Virus record (IMG/VR): IMGVR_UViG_3300020172_001015
Coordinates: 1-32,739 of that record
Strand: one strand, 5' to 3'
Length of the DNA stretch: 32,739 bases
Source: a virus
Position numbers and translations under genes: made by a program. Numbering within the stretch: the stretch's first letter is position 1; every line of letters starts with the position of its first letter. Of the stretch, positions 7,370 through 14,178 are shown piece by piece. Under the pieces are notes generated by a model that ran no database searches, was not told where the DNA came from, and saw only the letters and a program-made list of their open reading frames with translations.

Positions 7370-8010
7370 GTAAGATTGAATTAATATCAGTGTACGGTAA
7401 CGATGCAACCGTTTGCGATGCAGCGAGAGTGTCGTTTGATAAGAAAGCAAGTAACTATTCAGATGAACAGAATAGTAGGTTAATAAACTATTTGGTAAAG
7501 CACAAACACACCTCAGTGTTTAGACATCCACAACTGACTTTTAGAATACAAGCACCCGTATATGTCGAAAGACAATTGTTTAAACACCAAGTTGGAATGA
7601 GTGCCAATAGTATAAGCGGACGGTATTGTGATTTCTCTGACACTTACACACTAATCAGTGAATGGAGAGAGCAAAGCAAAGATAGCAAACAAGGAAGTGC
7701 GGAAGCTTTACCGTACGATACGCAAGAGAAATGTAATGAGATTGAATACAATGTTAAAGAGGCTTGTCAGAATGCGTATAAACAATTAATTAGTTTAGGG
7801 GTATCAAAAGAACAGGCGCGAACTATACTACCTTTAAATCTTAACACAACTTTTTTGTGGACAGGCAGTCTGCTATCGTTTATCCACGTTTTCAACCTTA
7901 GACTTAAGTCAGACGCACAACAAGAAACGCGTGAAGTAGTTACCGAAATGTTACGATTATTAAAAGAAAACGGTAACTTTGCAGAGTCATTAAAAGCTTT
8001 TGAATTATGA
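7366..8010 (+). CDS. thyX: Flavin-dependent thymidylate synthase
   Basis: Converts dUMP to dTMP using FAD, NADPH and methylene-tetrahydrofolate, supplying thymidine for phage DNA. Visible: HKHTSVFRHPQLTFRIQAPV, then YVERQLFKHQVGMSANSISG-RY (residues about 66-87), which corresponds to the ThyX signature. The C-terminal ILPLNLNTTFLWTGSLLSF and LRLKSDAQQETREV match the family's substrate-binding end (AQ-E-R). Length (214 aa) is normal. The signature is atypical: the usual RHR reads KHQ, and there is one extra residue before the conserved Asn. It is ATGA-coupled to the ORF before it and to the DUF3310-like gene after it. Confidence 0.88.
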   Translation: MSKIELISVYGNDATVCDAARVSFDKKASNYSDEQNSRLINYLVKHKHTSVFRHPQLTFRIQAPVYVERQLFKHQVGMSANSISGRYCDFSDTYTLISEWREQSKDSKQGSAEALPYDTQEKCNEIEYNVKEACQNAYKQLISLGVSKEQARTILPLNLNTTFLWTGSLLSFIHVFNLRLKSDAQQETREVVTEMLRLLKENGNFAESLKAFEL

Positions 8011-8345
8011 AATGTATAGTAGATAACATAAGCGGTCTTACTAAAGGTAACCACTACAACGTAATAGAACGAACAGATAAGTATTTTTGGGTATTAGACG
8101 ACAAAGAAATGGTAAGGCAGTTTCTTAGTTATGAAGACGAAACAATCTTTGAAAAAACAGAGCCGAAGTATTACAATAATGAAAATGGTTCATTATATTT
8201 GTTCGCACAACAACAAGACCTTAATGCATGGGAATTCGATATTATAAAACGAGTTGTAAGATGCAGAAAAAAAGGTAACTTTGAACAAGATTTAGAGAAA
8301 ACAAAGTATGCGATTGATTTATATTTAAAGGAATATGGAAGATAA
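8007..8345 (+). CDS. DUF3310-like protein
   Basis: 112 residues. The N-terminal half (CIVDNISGLTKGNHYNVIER, then DKYFWVLDDKEMVRQFLSYE) resembles a small SH3-like barrel. The C-terminal half (NAWEFDIIKRVVRCRKKGNF, then EQDLEKTKYAIDLYL) matches DUF3310, a phage helical domain sometimes called a nucleotide kinase-like element but without proven activity. It lies between thyX (ATGA overlap) and the MazG-like gene (11-nt overlap), which supports a link to nucleotide metabolism. Confidence 0.68.
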   Translation: MKCIVDNISGLTKGNHYNVIERTDKYFWVLDDKEMVRQFLSYEDETIFEKTEPKYYNNENGSLYLFAQQQDLNAWEFDIIKRVVRCRKKGNFEQDLEKTKYAIDLYLKEYGR

Positions 8346-8619
8346 GATATTAGACTGGGCTATTGAACGTGATATCCTTAAGTACGACAATAGATTCAAA
8401 CAACTTGCAAAGGTAAACGAAGAGGTTGGCGAACTTTGTAGTGCGATGCTCAAAGACGATAAAGTAGAAATAATTGACGCCTTGGGTGATGCTTACATTA
8501 CTTTAGTTATATTAGCAGCGCAAATGGACCTATCACTTGACAACTGCATAGAGCGAGCGTTTAAAGTGATTGAACACAGGCGAGGAGAAACACGAAACGG
8601 AACATTTATCAAGGAGTAA
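8335..8619 (+). CDS. MazG-like nucleotide pyrophosphohydrolase
   Basis: Hydrolyses a nucleoside triphosphate to the monophosphate plus pyrophosphate; phage members often act on dUTP or lower ppGpp. The all-alpha NTP-PPase motif is present: KVNEEVGELCSAML (E-E-x-x-E) near residues 27-40 and DALGDAYITLVILAA (the Asp pair) near residues 50-64. The end AFKVIEHRRGETRNG is also typical. With ThyX next door, dUMP supply for thymidylate synthesis is a plausible role. It ends in a one-base overlap with the sigma-like gene. Confidence 0.8.
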   Translation: MEDKILDWAIERDILKYDNRFKQLAKVNEEVGELCSAMLKDDKVEIIDALGDAYITLVILAAQMDLSLDNCIERAFKVIEHRRGETRNGTFIKE

Positions 8620-9101
8620 TGAATTTAGAACAGATTGCGCAGTATCACAACGAATGGGTTAAAATTGTTAAAACATTTGGAGCCAAGAGCGAAGCCGAAG
8701 ATATAGTACAGGAAATGTATTTACGCTTTCACAAATACTCGAAAGGCCAAAAGATTAATAAAGCATTCATTTGGGTGATGCTGCGCAACTCTTACTACGA
8801 CTATTACAAGAAACAAATATTTACAATTGACATTGATAACGTTCATGATATTGCCGAAGAGGGTAACAAAAACAATGATGACGAGTTATACTATAAGACA
8901 ATAGACAACGAAGTGAATAAATGGGAATGGTTTGATAAACAATTATTCTTATTATATTTGCGAAGTGGGAAGTCAATGAGAGAAATACAAAAAGAAACAG
9001 GTATATCTCTGAAGATTATTTTCTACACTATTAAAAAATGTAAATTAAAATTAAATGGCAAAGTCGAAAGGATTAGGAGATACAGTAGCGAAGTTTACTG
9101 A
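8619..9101 (+). CDS. Phage sigma-70-like factor
   Basis: Probable RNA polymerase sigma factor that redirects transcription, plausibly to the late genes that follow. Region 2 is visible as SEAEDIVQEMYLRFHKY near residue 25 and AFIWVMLRNSYYDYYKKQ near residue 49. Region 4 is seen as LFLLYLRSGKSMREIQKETG followed by ISLKIIFYTIKKCKLKL near residues 115-150, a helix-turn-helix. Length 160 aa matches small ECF-like phage sigma factors. It is the last gene before the terminase block, where a late regulator would be expected. Its 3' end overlaps the next gene by 47 nt. Confidence 0.75.
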   Translation: MNLEQIAQYHNEWVKIVKTFGAKSEAEDIVQEMYLRFHKYSKGQKINKAFIWVMLRNSYYDYYKKQIFTIDIDNVHDIAEEGNKNNDDELYYKTIDNEVNKWEWFDKQLFLLYLRSGKSMREIQKETGISLKIIFYTIKKCKLKLNGKVERIRRYSSEVY

Positions 9102-9450
9102 GGCAACAGGAATAGATAAGTTAGTTAACTTTATTGCAGGGTCTGATTGTGGATGCAAAGCAAGACAGGAGAAACTAAACAAGTTATTCCCTTATAAAAC
9201 TCCTGAATGTTTAACAGAGGTTGAATACAATAAGTTGAATGACTTACTACCTCAAATCAGTGTTAAAGTAAAACCATCGCAACAATTAGAGTTCTTAGAA
9301 ATATATAACAGAATATTCAAAGCGAAACAATTACCAACTACTTGTGCGTCTTGTTTGGCAGACATGATTCGTAAAGTTAAGTTGGTATACAATGAGTATG
9401 AAATTAAAAAACCTATGGTTGATTTCAATGAGAAAGAGATTTTAGGGTAG
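9055..9450 (+). CDS. Conserved CGC-box protein ahead of terminase
   Basis: 131 residues; a type often found just upstream of terminase in Bacteroidota phages, function unknown. Hallmarks: GLGDTVAKFTEATGIDKLVN, then SDCGCKARQEKLNKLFPYKT near residues 30-49, and a CASCLADMIRKV motif near residue 101. The four cysteines (CGC and CxxC) may bind metal. It overlaps the sigma-like gene by 47 nt. A role in DNA packaging or a terminase accessory is suggested only by position. Confidence 0.72.
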   Translation: MAKSKGLGDTVAKFTEATGIDKLVNFIAGSDCGCKARQEKLNKLFPYKTPECLTEVEYNKLNDLLPQISVKVKPSQQLEFLEIYNRIFKAKQLPTTCASCLADMIRKVKLVYNEYEIKKPMVDFNEKEILG

Positions 9451-9474
9451 TACTTGACTAATCAAGAGATTTCA

Positions 9475-9756
9475 ATGGCACACGGAGGTAAAAGAGAAGG
9501 AGCAGGACGCAAAGCGATTTCAGATGAGGTAAAAGGATTTACACTTGCACAACCACACGTTGAAGATGCGTTCAGAGTAATTGCAGAAATAATGATTGAC
9601 GAAACAAAACGTCCATCAGACAGGATAGCAAGTGCAAAAATAATTATTGAATATGGTTGTGGTAAACCAAAAGAGCGTATTGAATCGGATGTTAATATCA
9701 ACACAACAACACTAAAGGAACTAATTAGTTTTGGTAATACTGAATCCGAAATATAA
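9475..9756 (+). CDS. terS: Terminase small subunit-like protein
   Basis: Probable small terminase that recognises phage DNA for packaging. I chose the ATG at 9475 over the TTG at 9454 because MAHGGKREGAGRKAISDEVK is the usual N-terminus of this group (GG-REGAGRK, a basic DNA-binding arm). The rest is helical (DAFRVIAEIMIDETKRPSDR, IASAKIIIEYGCGKPKERIE). 93 residues from that start, short for a small terminase. It overlaps the large subunit by 26 nt, the expected neighbour. Confidence 0.7.
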   Translation: MAHGGKREGAGRKAISDEVKGFTLAQPHVEDAFRVIAEIMIDETKRPSDRIASAKIIIEYGCGKPKERIESDVNINTTTLKELISFGNTESEI

Positions 9757-10936
9757 AGCTTTTATAAATGATAGCAGATACTTTATTATCACAGGTGGTC
9801 GGGGTAGTGGTAAGTCATTTCCTATTAATTTACTTTTATTATCGCTTACATATGAAACAGGACATGTTATTCTATTTACACGTTATACCCTTACTTCTGC
9901 TCACGTCTCTATTATACCTGAATTTATTGACAAGGTTGATATTTTAGGTAAACACAAAGACTTTCATATTACCAAGGATGAGATAATAAACCTAACAACA
10001 GGAAGTAAGATTATATTCAAAGGTATTAAAACATCGAGCGGTCAACAAACTGCTAACCTTAAATCATTGGCAGGTGTTACTACATGGGTGTTAGATGAAG
10101 CTGAAGAGTTAACAGACGAGGATGTATTTGATAAGATTGATTACTCTATAAGACATAAGGATATTCAAAATAGAGTAATACTAATACTTAACCCCGCGAC
10201 AAAAGAACATTTCATCTATCAAAAGTTCTTTGAGAGCAGAGGAGTAGAAGCTGGAGTCAATACAATTAAAGGCGATACGACGTACATTCACACAACGTAT
10301 CAAGATAATATATCAAACCTTTCTGAAAGTTTCTTAAATCAAATAAAAACGATAAAAGAACGACGCCCTGACAAGTATAAACATACCATTCTTGGTGGAT
10401 GGTTAGACAAAGCTGAAGGTGTTATCTTTACCAATTGGAGGATAGGAGCATACAATAAAGATAATGGTTCGGTATTCGGGCAAGATTACGGATTCAGCAC
10501 AGACCCATCTACATTGGTTGAAACATCAATTGATAAGACTAACAAGATTATTTATGTTAGACTACATATTTATCAAACAGGGTTAACGACATCGCAATTA
10601 GCACAACTAAACAGGCAATTTGCAGGGCGTGATTTAATAGTAGCGGATAATGCAGAGCCACGTTTGATAAACGAATTAAAGGCACAAGGTTTAAACATAG
10701 TGCCAACAATTAAAGGAGCTGACTCAGTAAAATATGGGATAAGTTTATTACAAGACTATGACTTAATTATTGACGAAAATTCCGTAGATTTGATAAAAGA
10801 ATTAAACAACTATTGCTGGCTTGAAAAGAAATCAGAAACTCCGATTGATAAGTTCAATCATGGTTTAGATGCTTTACGTTATGCAGTTAGTTATCAGTTA
10901 GCAAACCCAAACAAAGGAAAATATGGAATCAGGTAA
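9731..10936 (+). CDS. terL: Terminase large subunit
   Basis: ATP-driven DNA packaging motor and nuclease. ATPase half: Walker A ITGGRGSGKSFPINL near residues 19-33 and Walker B TWVLDEAEELTDED near residue 118, followed by the coupling motif ILILNPATKEH. Nuclease half: FGQDYGFSTDPS near residue 250, IVADNAEPRLINEL near residue 303, and DKFNHGLDALRYAV near residue 378, the three acidic blocks of the RNase H-like fold. 401 residues, normal. The only plausible start is TTG at 9731, inside terS; an internal ATG would remove the fold. It belongs to the Terminase_3/PBSX-like group by motif. Confidence 0.95.
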   Translation: MVILNPKYKAFINDSRYFIITGGRGSGKSFPINLLLLSLTYETGHVILFTRYTLTSAHVSIIPEFIDKVDILGKHKDFHITKDEIINLTTGSKIIFKGIKTSSGQQTANLKSLAGVTTWVLDEAEELTDEDVFDKIDYSIRHKDIQNRVILILNPATKEHFIYQKFFESRGVEAGVNTIKGDTTYIHTTYQDNISNLSESFLNQIKTIKERRPDKYKHTILGGWLDKAEGVIFTNWRIGAYNKDNGSVFGQDYGFSTDPSTLVETSIDKTNKIIYVRLHIYQTGLTTSQLAQLNRQFAGRDLIVADNAEPRLINELKAQGLNIVPTIKGADSVKYGISLLQDYDLIIDENSVDLIKELNNYCWLEKKSETPIDKFNHGLDALRYAVSYQLANPNKGKYGIR

Positions 10937-11114
10937 ATCACTAAGACAAATGATTAATGAAAGTGCGGTTAAGGTTGCCGATGCTTACAAGGACGAATAC
11001 GGAGACAATTGGAAATTCCAATGCGTGGAGTCAATCGATAACGAGGTAGCGAAAGCGGAAGCGACTTTGAAATATTGGAAAGGTGTTAAATCGAAAGTAA
11101 TGCAAGCAAGATGA
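10923..11114 (+). CDS. Hypothetical protein, 63 aa
   Basis: Unrecognised helical protein (MESGKSLRQMINESAVKVAD, then a coiled stretch ending ATLKYWKGVKSKVMQAR). It overlaps the terL stop by 14 nt and the next ORF by 4 nt. Position between terminase and tail genes is its only clue. Confidence 0.55.
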   Translation: MESGKSLRQMINESAVKVADAYKDEYGDNWKFQCVESIDNEVAKAEATLKYWKGVKSKVMQAR

Positions 11115-11296
11115 TGACAGCAGTACAATGGTTAATGGATAAATACAGAACTCAAAATGGAGTTATTACAGCCGCTGATTATCACACGGCCAAAGAAATG
11201 GAAAAGCAACAGATAATTGATGCGTATAAAGCTGAATTATATCCATGTTCTGATGAAGACGCTGAACAATACTACAACGAAACATTTAACAAGTAA
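11111..11296 (+). CDS. Hypothetical protein, 61 aa
   Basis: Acidic helical protein (MMTAVQWLMDKYRTQNGVIT, ADYHTAKEMEKQQIIDAYKA) ending in an acidic Tyr-rich tail (CSDEDAEQYYNETFNK). This pattern recurs in Bacteroidota phages as a short ORF of unknown role. ATGA overlap with the preceding gene. Confidence 0.55.
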   Translation: MMTAVQWLMDKYRTQNGVITAADYHTAKEMEKQQIIDAYKAELYPCSDEDAEQYYNETFNK

Positions 11297-11297
11297 G

Positions 11298-11435
11298 ATG
11301 AGAGAGTATGCAGCGTATGTAATTACAATTTTATTTATTATTAGTTTTAGTATAAACTTATGGTTTTTACTACTAACTCCTGTATTTGTAATATTATTAA
11401 TTTTATTATTAAAAAAAAATGCAAGTAGAAATTGA
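11298..11435 (+). CDS. Small membrane protein, 45 aa
   Basis: Begins at the ATG at 11298 (MREYAAYVITILFIISFSIN), one base after the preceding stop. A longer reading from 11217 would overlap the upstream gene by 80 nt and is less likely. Nearly all of residues 6-38 are hydrophobic: two short membrane helices, or one long one, with a basic end KKNASRN. Possible holin-type or inner-membrane role; no family recognised. Its end overlaps the tail chaperone start by 17 nt. Confidence 0.5.
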   Translation: MREYAAYVITILFIISFSINLWFLLLTPVFVILLILLLKKNASRN

Positions 11436-12096
11436 AATACCTTCCAACCTATCCGAAATAAGTTTAGATAGGTATCAAAAGTACATGCTAACTCTTAACA
11501 ACTCAGACGATAAAGAGTTTGTATTTCAAAAGATGATTGAAATCTTTTGTGGCTTAGAGCTTAAAGAAGTTGTTAAAATGAAAGCGTCAACCGTTATCGA
11601 ATTGGTCCAACACTTTAACAAATTGTTTAGTGAAAAGCCTAAATTTAAACATAGATTTAAATTGAACGATGTTGAGTTTGGATTCATTACGGACTTAGAA
11701 AATATATCCTGGGGAGAATATATCGATATAGAGGCAAATATAATCGACTTTGATACAATGCACCAAGCGATGGCGGTTATGTATCGACCAATCGTTAAGC
11801 AGTCTAAGGATAAGTACGAGATTGAACCATACAACGGGGACTTAACTTATGCTGAGGTTATGAAGTACGCACCCTTAGATGTTGTATTGCCTGCATCGGT
11901 TTTTTTTTGGAATTTAGGGAACGAGTTGTTAAACAATATTCTGACCTCTTTGGAGCAGAAGAAGAACAAAACCCGTATAGTGAAAGCGTTCAATTTGGCA
12001 AACGATGGGGTTGGTATCAATCAATCTATCAACTCGCTAAAGGAGACATTACAAAGTTTGACGCAGTTACAGAACAGGGATTATTTAAGGCTCTGA
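11419..12096 (+). CDS. Tail assembly chaperone-like protein (unshifted product)
   Basis: N-terminal part of a tail assembly chaperone-like protein, which by analogy with lambda gpG would bind the tape measure during tail assembly. Starts MQVEIEIPSNLSEISLDRYQ, followed by a helical region and ITDLENISWGEYIDIEANII. Near codon 163 a run of nine T (11900-11908) creates the slippery heptamer T TTT TTT in this frame. A -1 slip there enters the 11907-12173 frame, whose product looks more protein-like than the tail encoded by this frame (low-complexity Asn/Lys/Leu/Gln). Unshifted length is 225 aa; shifted about 251 aa. The chaperone role is inferred from position ahead of tail genes and from this G/GT-like layout. 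Confidence 0.68.
   Translation: MQVEIEIPSNLSEISLDRYQKYMLTLNNSDDKEFVFQKMIEIFCGLELKEVVKMKASTVIELVQHFNKLFSEKPKFKHRFKLNDVEFGFITDLENISWGEYIDIEANIIDFDTMHQAMAVMYRPIVKQSKDKYEIEPYNGDLTYAEVMKYAPLDVVLPASVFFWNLGNELLNNILTSLEQKKNKTRIVKAFNLANDGVGINQSINSLKETLQSLTQLQNRDYLRL
11901..11907 (+). promoter_or_regulatory. Candidate -1 ribosomal frameshift site (T heptamer)
   Basis: In the upstream frame the codons read GTT TTT TTT TGG, so T TTT TTT is a perfect X XXY YYZ slippery heptamer. Slipping -1 continues as TTG GAA TTT, the frame of the 88-codon ORF. The alternative is a homopolymer length error: ten T instead of nine would make one continuous ORF. Confidence 0.55.
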
Positions 12097-12173
12097 CGTT
12101 GTTAACTTTTGAGAAACAAAAAGCAAGTATTGAAGTTAAACAATTAAAGAAGTCACATGAGAGGATATTATGA
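11907..12173 (+). CDS. Tail assembly chaperone C-terminal part (-1 frame)
   Basis: 88-codon frame that begins exactly at the T-run and has no ATG of its own, only a TTG formed by the last two T. It overlaps the preceding ORF for 190 nt. The sequence is well structured: FGKRWGWYQSIYQLAKGDIT near residues 30-49, then LFKALTLLTFEKQKASIEVK. The WGWY-sIyqLa-GDI pattern is typical of a helical phage protein found in Bacteroidota tail modules. I infer it is made as a fusion with the upstream 163 residues, as lambda gpGT is. Its end overlaps the next gene by 17 nt. Confidence 0.65.
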   Translation: MEFRERVVKQYSDLFGAEEEQNPYSESVQFGKRWGWYQSIYQLAKGDITKFDAVTEQGLFKALTLLTFEKQKASIEVKQLKKSHERIL

Positions 12174-12615
12174 TATAAGTACGAAGCTAAAAGAAGCGTT
12201 AATTAATGACCCGTTAGTTAATCAAGTAACGAAAGGCAGTCTTGATAAGATTACCAACGCAAAACAAGATATGTATCCACTTTGTCATATTATATTTAAC
12301 GACGCAAGATTTAACGGGGCTACTCAAGTGTTCAATATATCTTTGGTTATGATGTCAATAGTTGACGTTAGTAAAGACAATGTAACGGATATTTATGTTG
12401 GAAACGATAATGAAGATGATGTGTTACATACAACGTTAGGGATATTAAACCGAGTTTACGAGAGCATTAGACGTGGGGCTTTGTATGATTTAGGGTACCA
12501 TATTATGGATGACACCGCAACGTGCGAACCATTTGTTGACCGCTTTACAGATGCTGTTGCTGGTTGGACTATGACATTCGACATTGTTGCACCTGCTGAA
12601 ATGACAATCTGTTAA
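12157..12615 (+). CDS. Tail completion/terminator-like protein
   Basis: 152 residues. Starts MRGYYDISTKLKEALINDPL and carries YPLCHIIFNDARFNGATQVF, and near the end FVDRFTDAVAGWTMTFDIVA with the finish PAEMTIC. Overall a helix followed by beta strands, as expected for small neck or tail-terminator proteins. This type is common between the chaperone and the connector gene in flavobacterial phages. The role is inferred from size, fold pattern and position only. Confidence 0.6.
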   Translation: MRGYYDISTKLKEALINDPLVNQVTKGSLDKITNAKQDMYPLCHIIFNDARFNGATQVFNISLVMMSIVDVSKDNVTDIYVGNDNEDDVLHTTLGILNRVYESIRRGALYDLGYHIMDDTATCEPFVDRFTDAVAGWTMTFDIVAPAEMTIC

Positions 12616-12616
12616 A

Positions 12617-13171
12617 ATGGATTTAAGGTTAACAGGATTACAGGAGGCACTCGATGAGTTTAAGAAGTATGTAATACAACAATCAAAGAGTAATTTAACT
12701 AAAGGTCGTTCACCATACGGAAGCTATAACAACACAAAGCGACTATACAACTCATTGAAAGGTGAAGCGAAAGTTTACGCTAAAGGTTACTATTTAAACT
12801 TCCAAATGGAAGACCACGGGTTTTACCAAGACCAAGGGGTTAAGGGTAAGTTTTCAAGCTTAAAAGCCCCTAACTCACCATATAAGTTCGGTAGTGGAAC
12901 GGGTAAGAAAGGAGGGTTAACTCAAGGCATTGAACGGTGGGTAAAGTCAAAACGTTTTCAGTTTAGGGATAAAGATACGGGTAAATTCTTATCTTACAAA
13001 TCTACTGCGTTTTTAATCACAAGGTCAATCTATGCAAAAGGGTTAAAACCTACTTTATTTTTCACTAAACCTTTTAACGTGGGATACAAAAAGCTACCTG
13101 AGGAGTTAATAAAGAAACTACGTATAGACGTAGAGAAACTATTTGACTATTCAATTAAACAACCGAAATGA
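12617..13171 (+). CDS. Head-tail connector / neck protein (HK97 gp10-like)
   Basis: 184 residues; resembles neck proteins that join head and tail. Visible features: an N-terminal helix (LTGLQEALDEFKKYVIQQSK), a strand MEDHGFYQDQGVKGKFSSLK (the E-x-G-xYxDxGVkG pattern), GGLTQGIERWVKSKRFQFRD, and KSTAFLITRSIYAKGLKPTL followed by FFTKPF. This pattern (GVkG, gl-rWi, SIy-kGik-t-Ff--PF) is frequent in Bacteroidota phages. It starts one base after the preceding stop and overlaps the next gene by 4 nt. Confidence 0.65.
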   Translation: MDLRLTGLQEALDEFKKYVIQQSKSNLTKGRSPYGSYNNTKRLYNSLKGEAKVYAKGYYLNFQMEDHGFYQDQGVKGKFSSLKAPNSPYKFGSGTGKKGGLTQGIERWVKSKRFQFRDKDTGKFLSYKSTAFLITRSIYAKGLKPTLFFTKPFNVGYKKLPEELIKKLRIDVEKLFDYSIKQPK

Positions 13172-14178
13172 TACGAGCAAGGTCACCATACATAATTACC
13201 ATAAACGAAACAGGGCAAGCAACAACTAAATTAGAGTTGTTTATTAGCTTAACAACATTCTCAGGAGATCCACAATACACATTTAAAAAGATAATACCAA
13301 GCTCAAACGAACCAGCAACATATTACGACATTGCACCATATATTCGTGAGTACTTTCAGCATAACGTTTATACGGACATTACAACTTTGACTACTTCATA
13401 CGGATGCGACCAAAAGGTTAATGTTAGAGTAAAGAGATACGCGGACAACGTATTGATTGATACGAATGACTACAAAGCAACGGATGGTTACTCAGAGTTC
13501 ACGGATGGTTATAACTATAACGGAGGAAGTTATTTGTTAGACCAAAAAAACTATTATTATCATAGTGGCTCGAATGCGGGTTATATATTAGCATACGTTC
13601 AAACGGGGGGTAAGATACGATGGACTGATTCAGCAGCAGTAACATATTTAAGCTCGTCACTAACGAATACGTTTTACTACATACCAAGGGCTTATGATTC
13701 GAGATTTACCGAGCAATGGAAAGTCGAAGTTTTAAACTCTTCTGACGTTGTTCAAGCTACGTGGATGTTTTACCCCGTTGAAGAATGTTTGTATACACCC
13801 GTTAAGGTTGATTTCATAAATAAGTACGGAGCGTTTCAACGTGAGTTCTTTTTTAAAGCGTCTACGGATACTTTCAATACTGAAGGCAAGGAATACAACA
13901 TTAAACAATCTATAGTTGATTACAACGTGTCTAAAGGGCAAAAGATAGCGTTCAATATTAATGGTAAACAATCGATAAAAGTAAATAGTGGTTGGGTAAA
14001 TGAAGATTTCAAAGATAATTTAAAGCAATTAATGCTAAGTGAAAAGATATTAGTGGACGGAAAACCAGCAATATTGAAGACTAACACAATGGAATTAAAC
14101 AAACATTTAACAACTAAGCAGATTAATTACGCTTTAGATTTTGAATTTGCATACGATTATATAAATACCTTAGTATAA
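13168..14178 (+). CDS. Putative tail protein, 336 aa
   Basis: Beta-rich structural protein with no membrane segment or signal peptide. The N-terminus IRARSPYIITINETGQATTK and YDIAPYIREYFQHNVYTDIT suggest a jelly-roll-like tail component, and the middle has many Tyr/Asn-rich strands. Precise role unknown. It overlaps its neighbours by 4 nt and 1 nt, within the tail block. Could be a distal tail or baseplate part. Confidence 0.65.
   Translation: MIRARSPYIITINETGQATTKLELFISLTTFSGDPQYTFKKIIPSSNEPATYYDIAPYIREYFQHNVYTDITTLTTSYGCDQKVNVRVKRYADNVLIDTNDYKATDGYSEFTDGYNYNGGSYLLDQKNYYYHSGSNAGYILAYVQTGGKIRWTDSAAVTYLSSSLTNTFYYIPRAYDSRFTEQWKVEVLNSSDVVQATWMFYPVEECLYTPVKVDFINKYGAFQREFFFKASTDTFNTEGKEYNIKQSIVDYNVSKGQKIAFNINGKQSIKVNSGWVNEDFKDNLKQLMLSEKILVDGKPAILKTNTMELNKHLTTKQINYALDFEFAYDYINTLV

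Noticed and set aside
8946-8954. TATATTTGC inside the sigma-like gene, a perfect -7 box
   Set aside because: It lies in a conserved coding stretch (LYLR) without a TTG box at the right distance or a gene start behind it; chance is likely in AT-rich DNA.
9454-9474. TTG start for the small terminase at 9454
   Set aside because: The ATG at 9475 gives the standard MAHGGKREGAGRK start; the extra seven residues are not typical.
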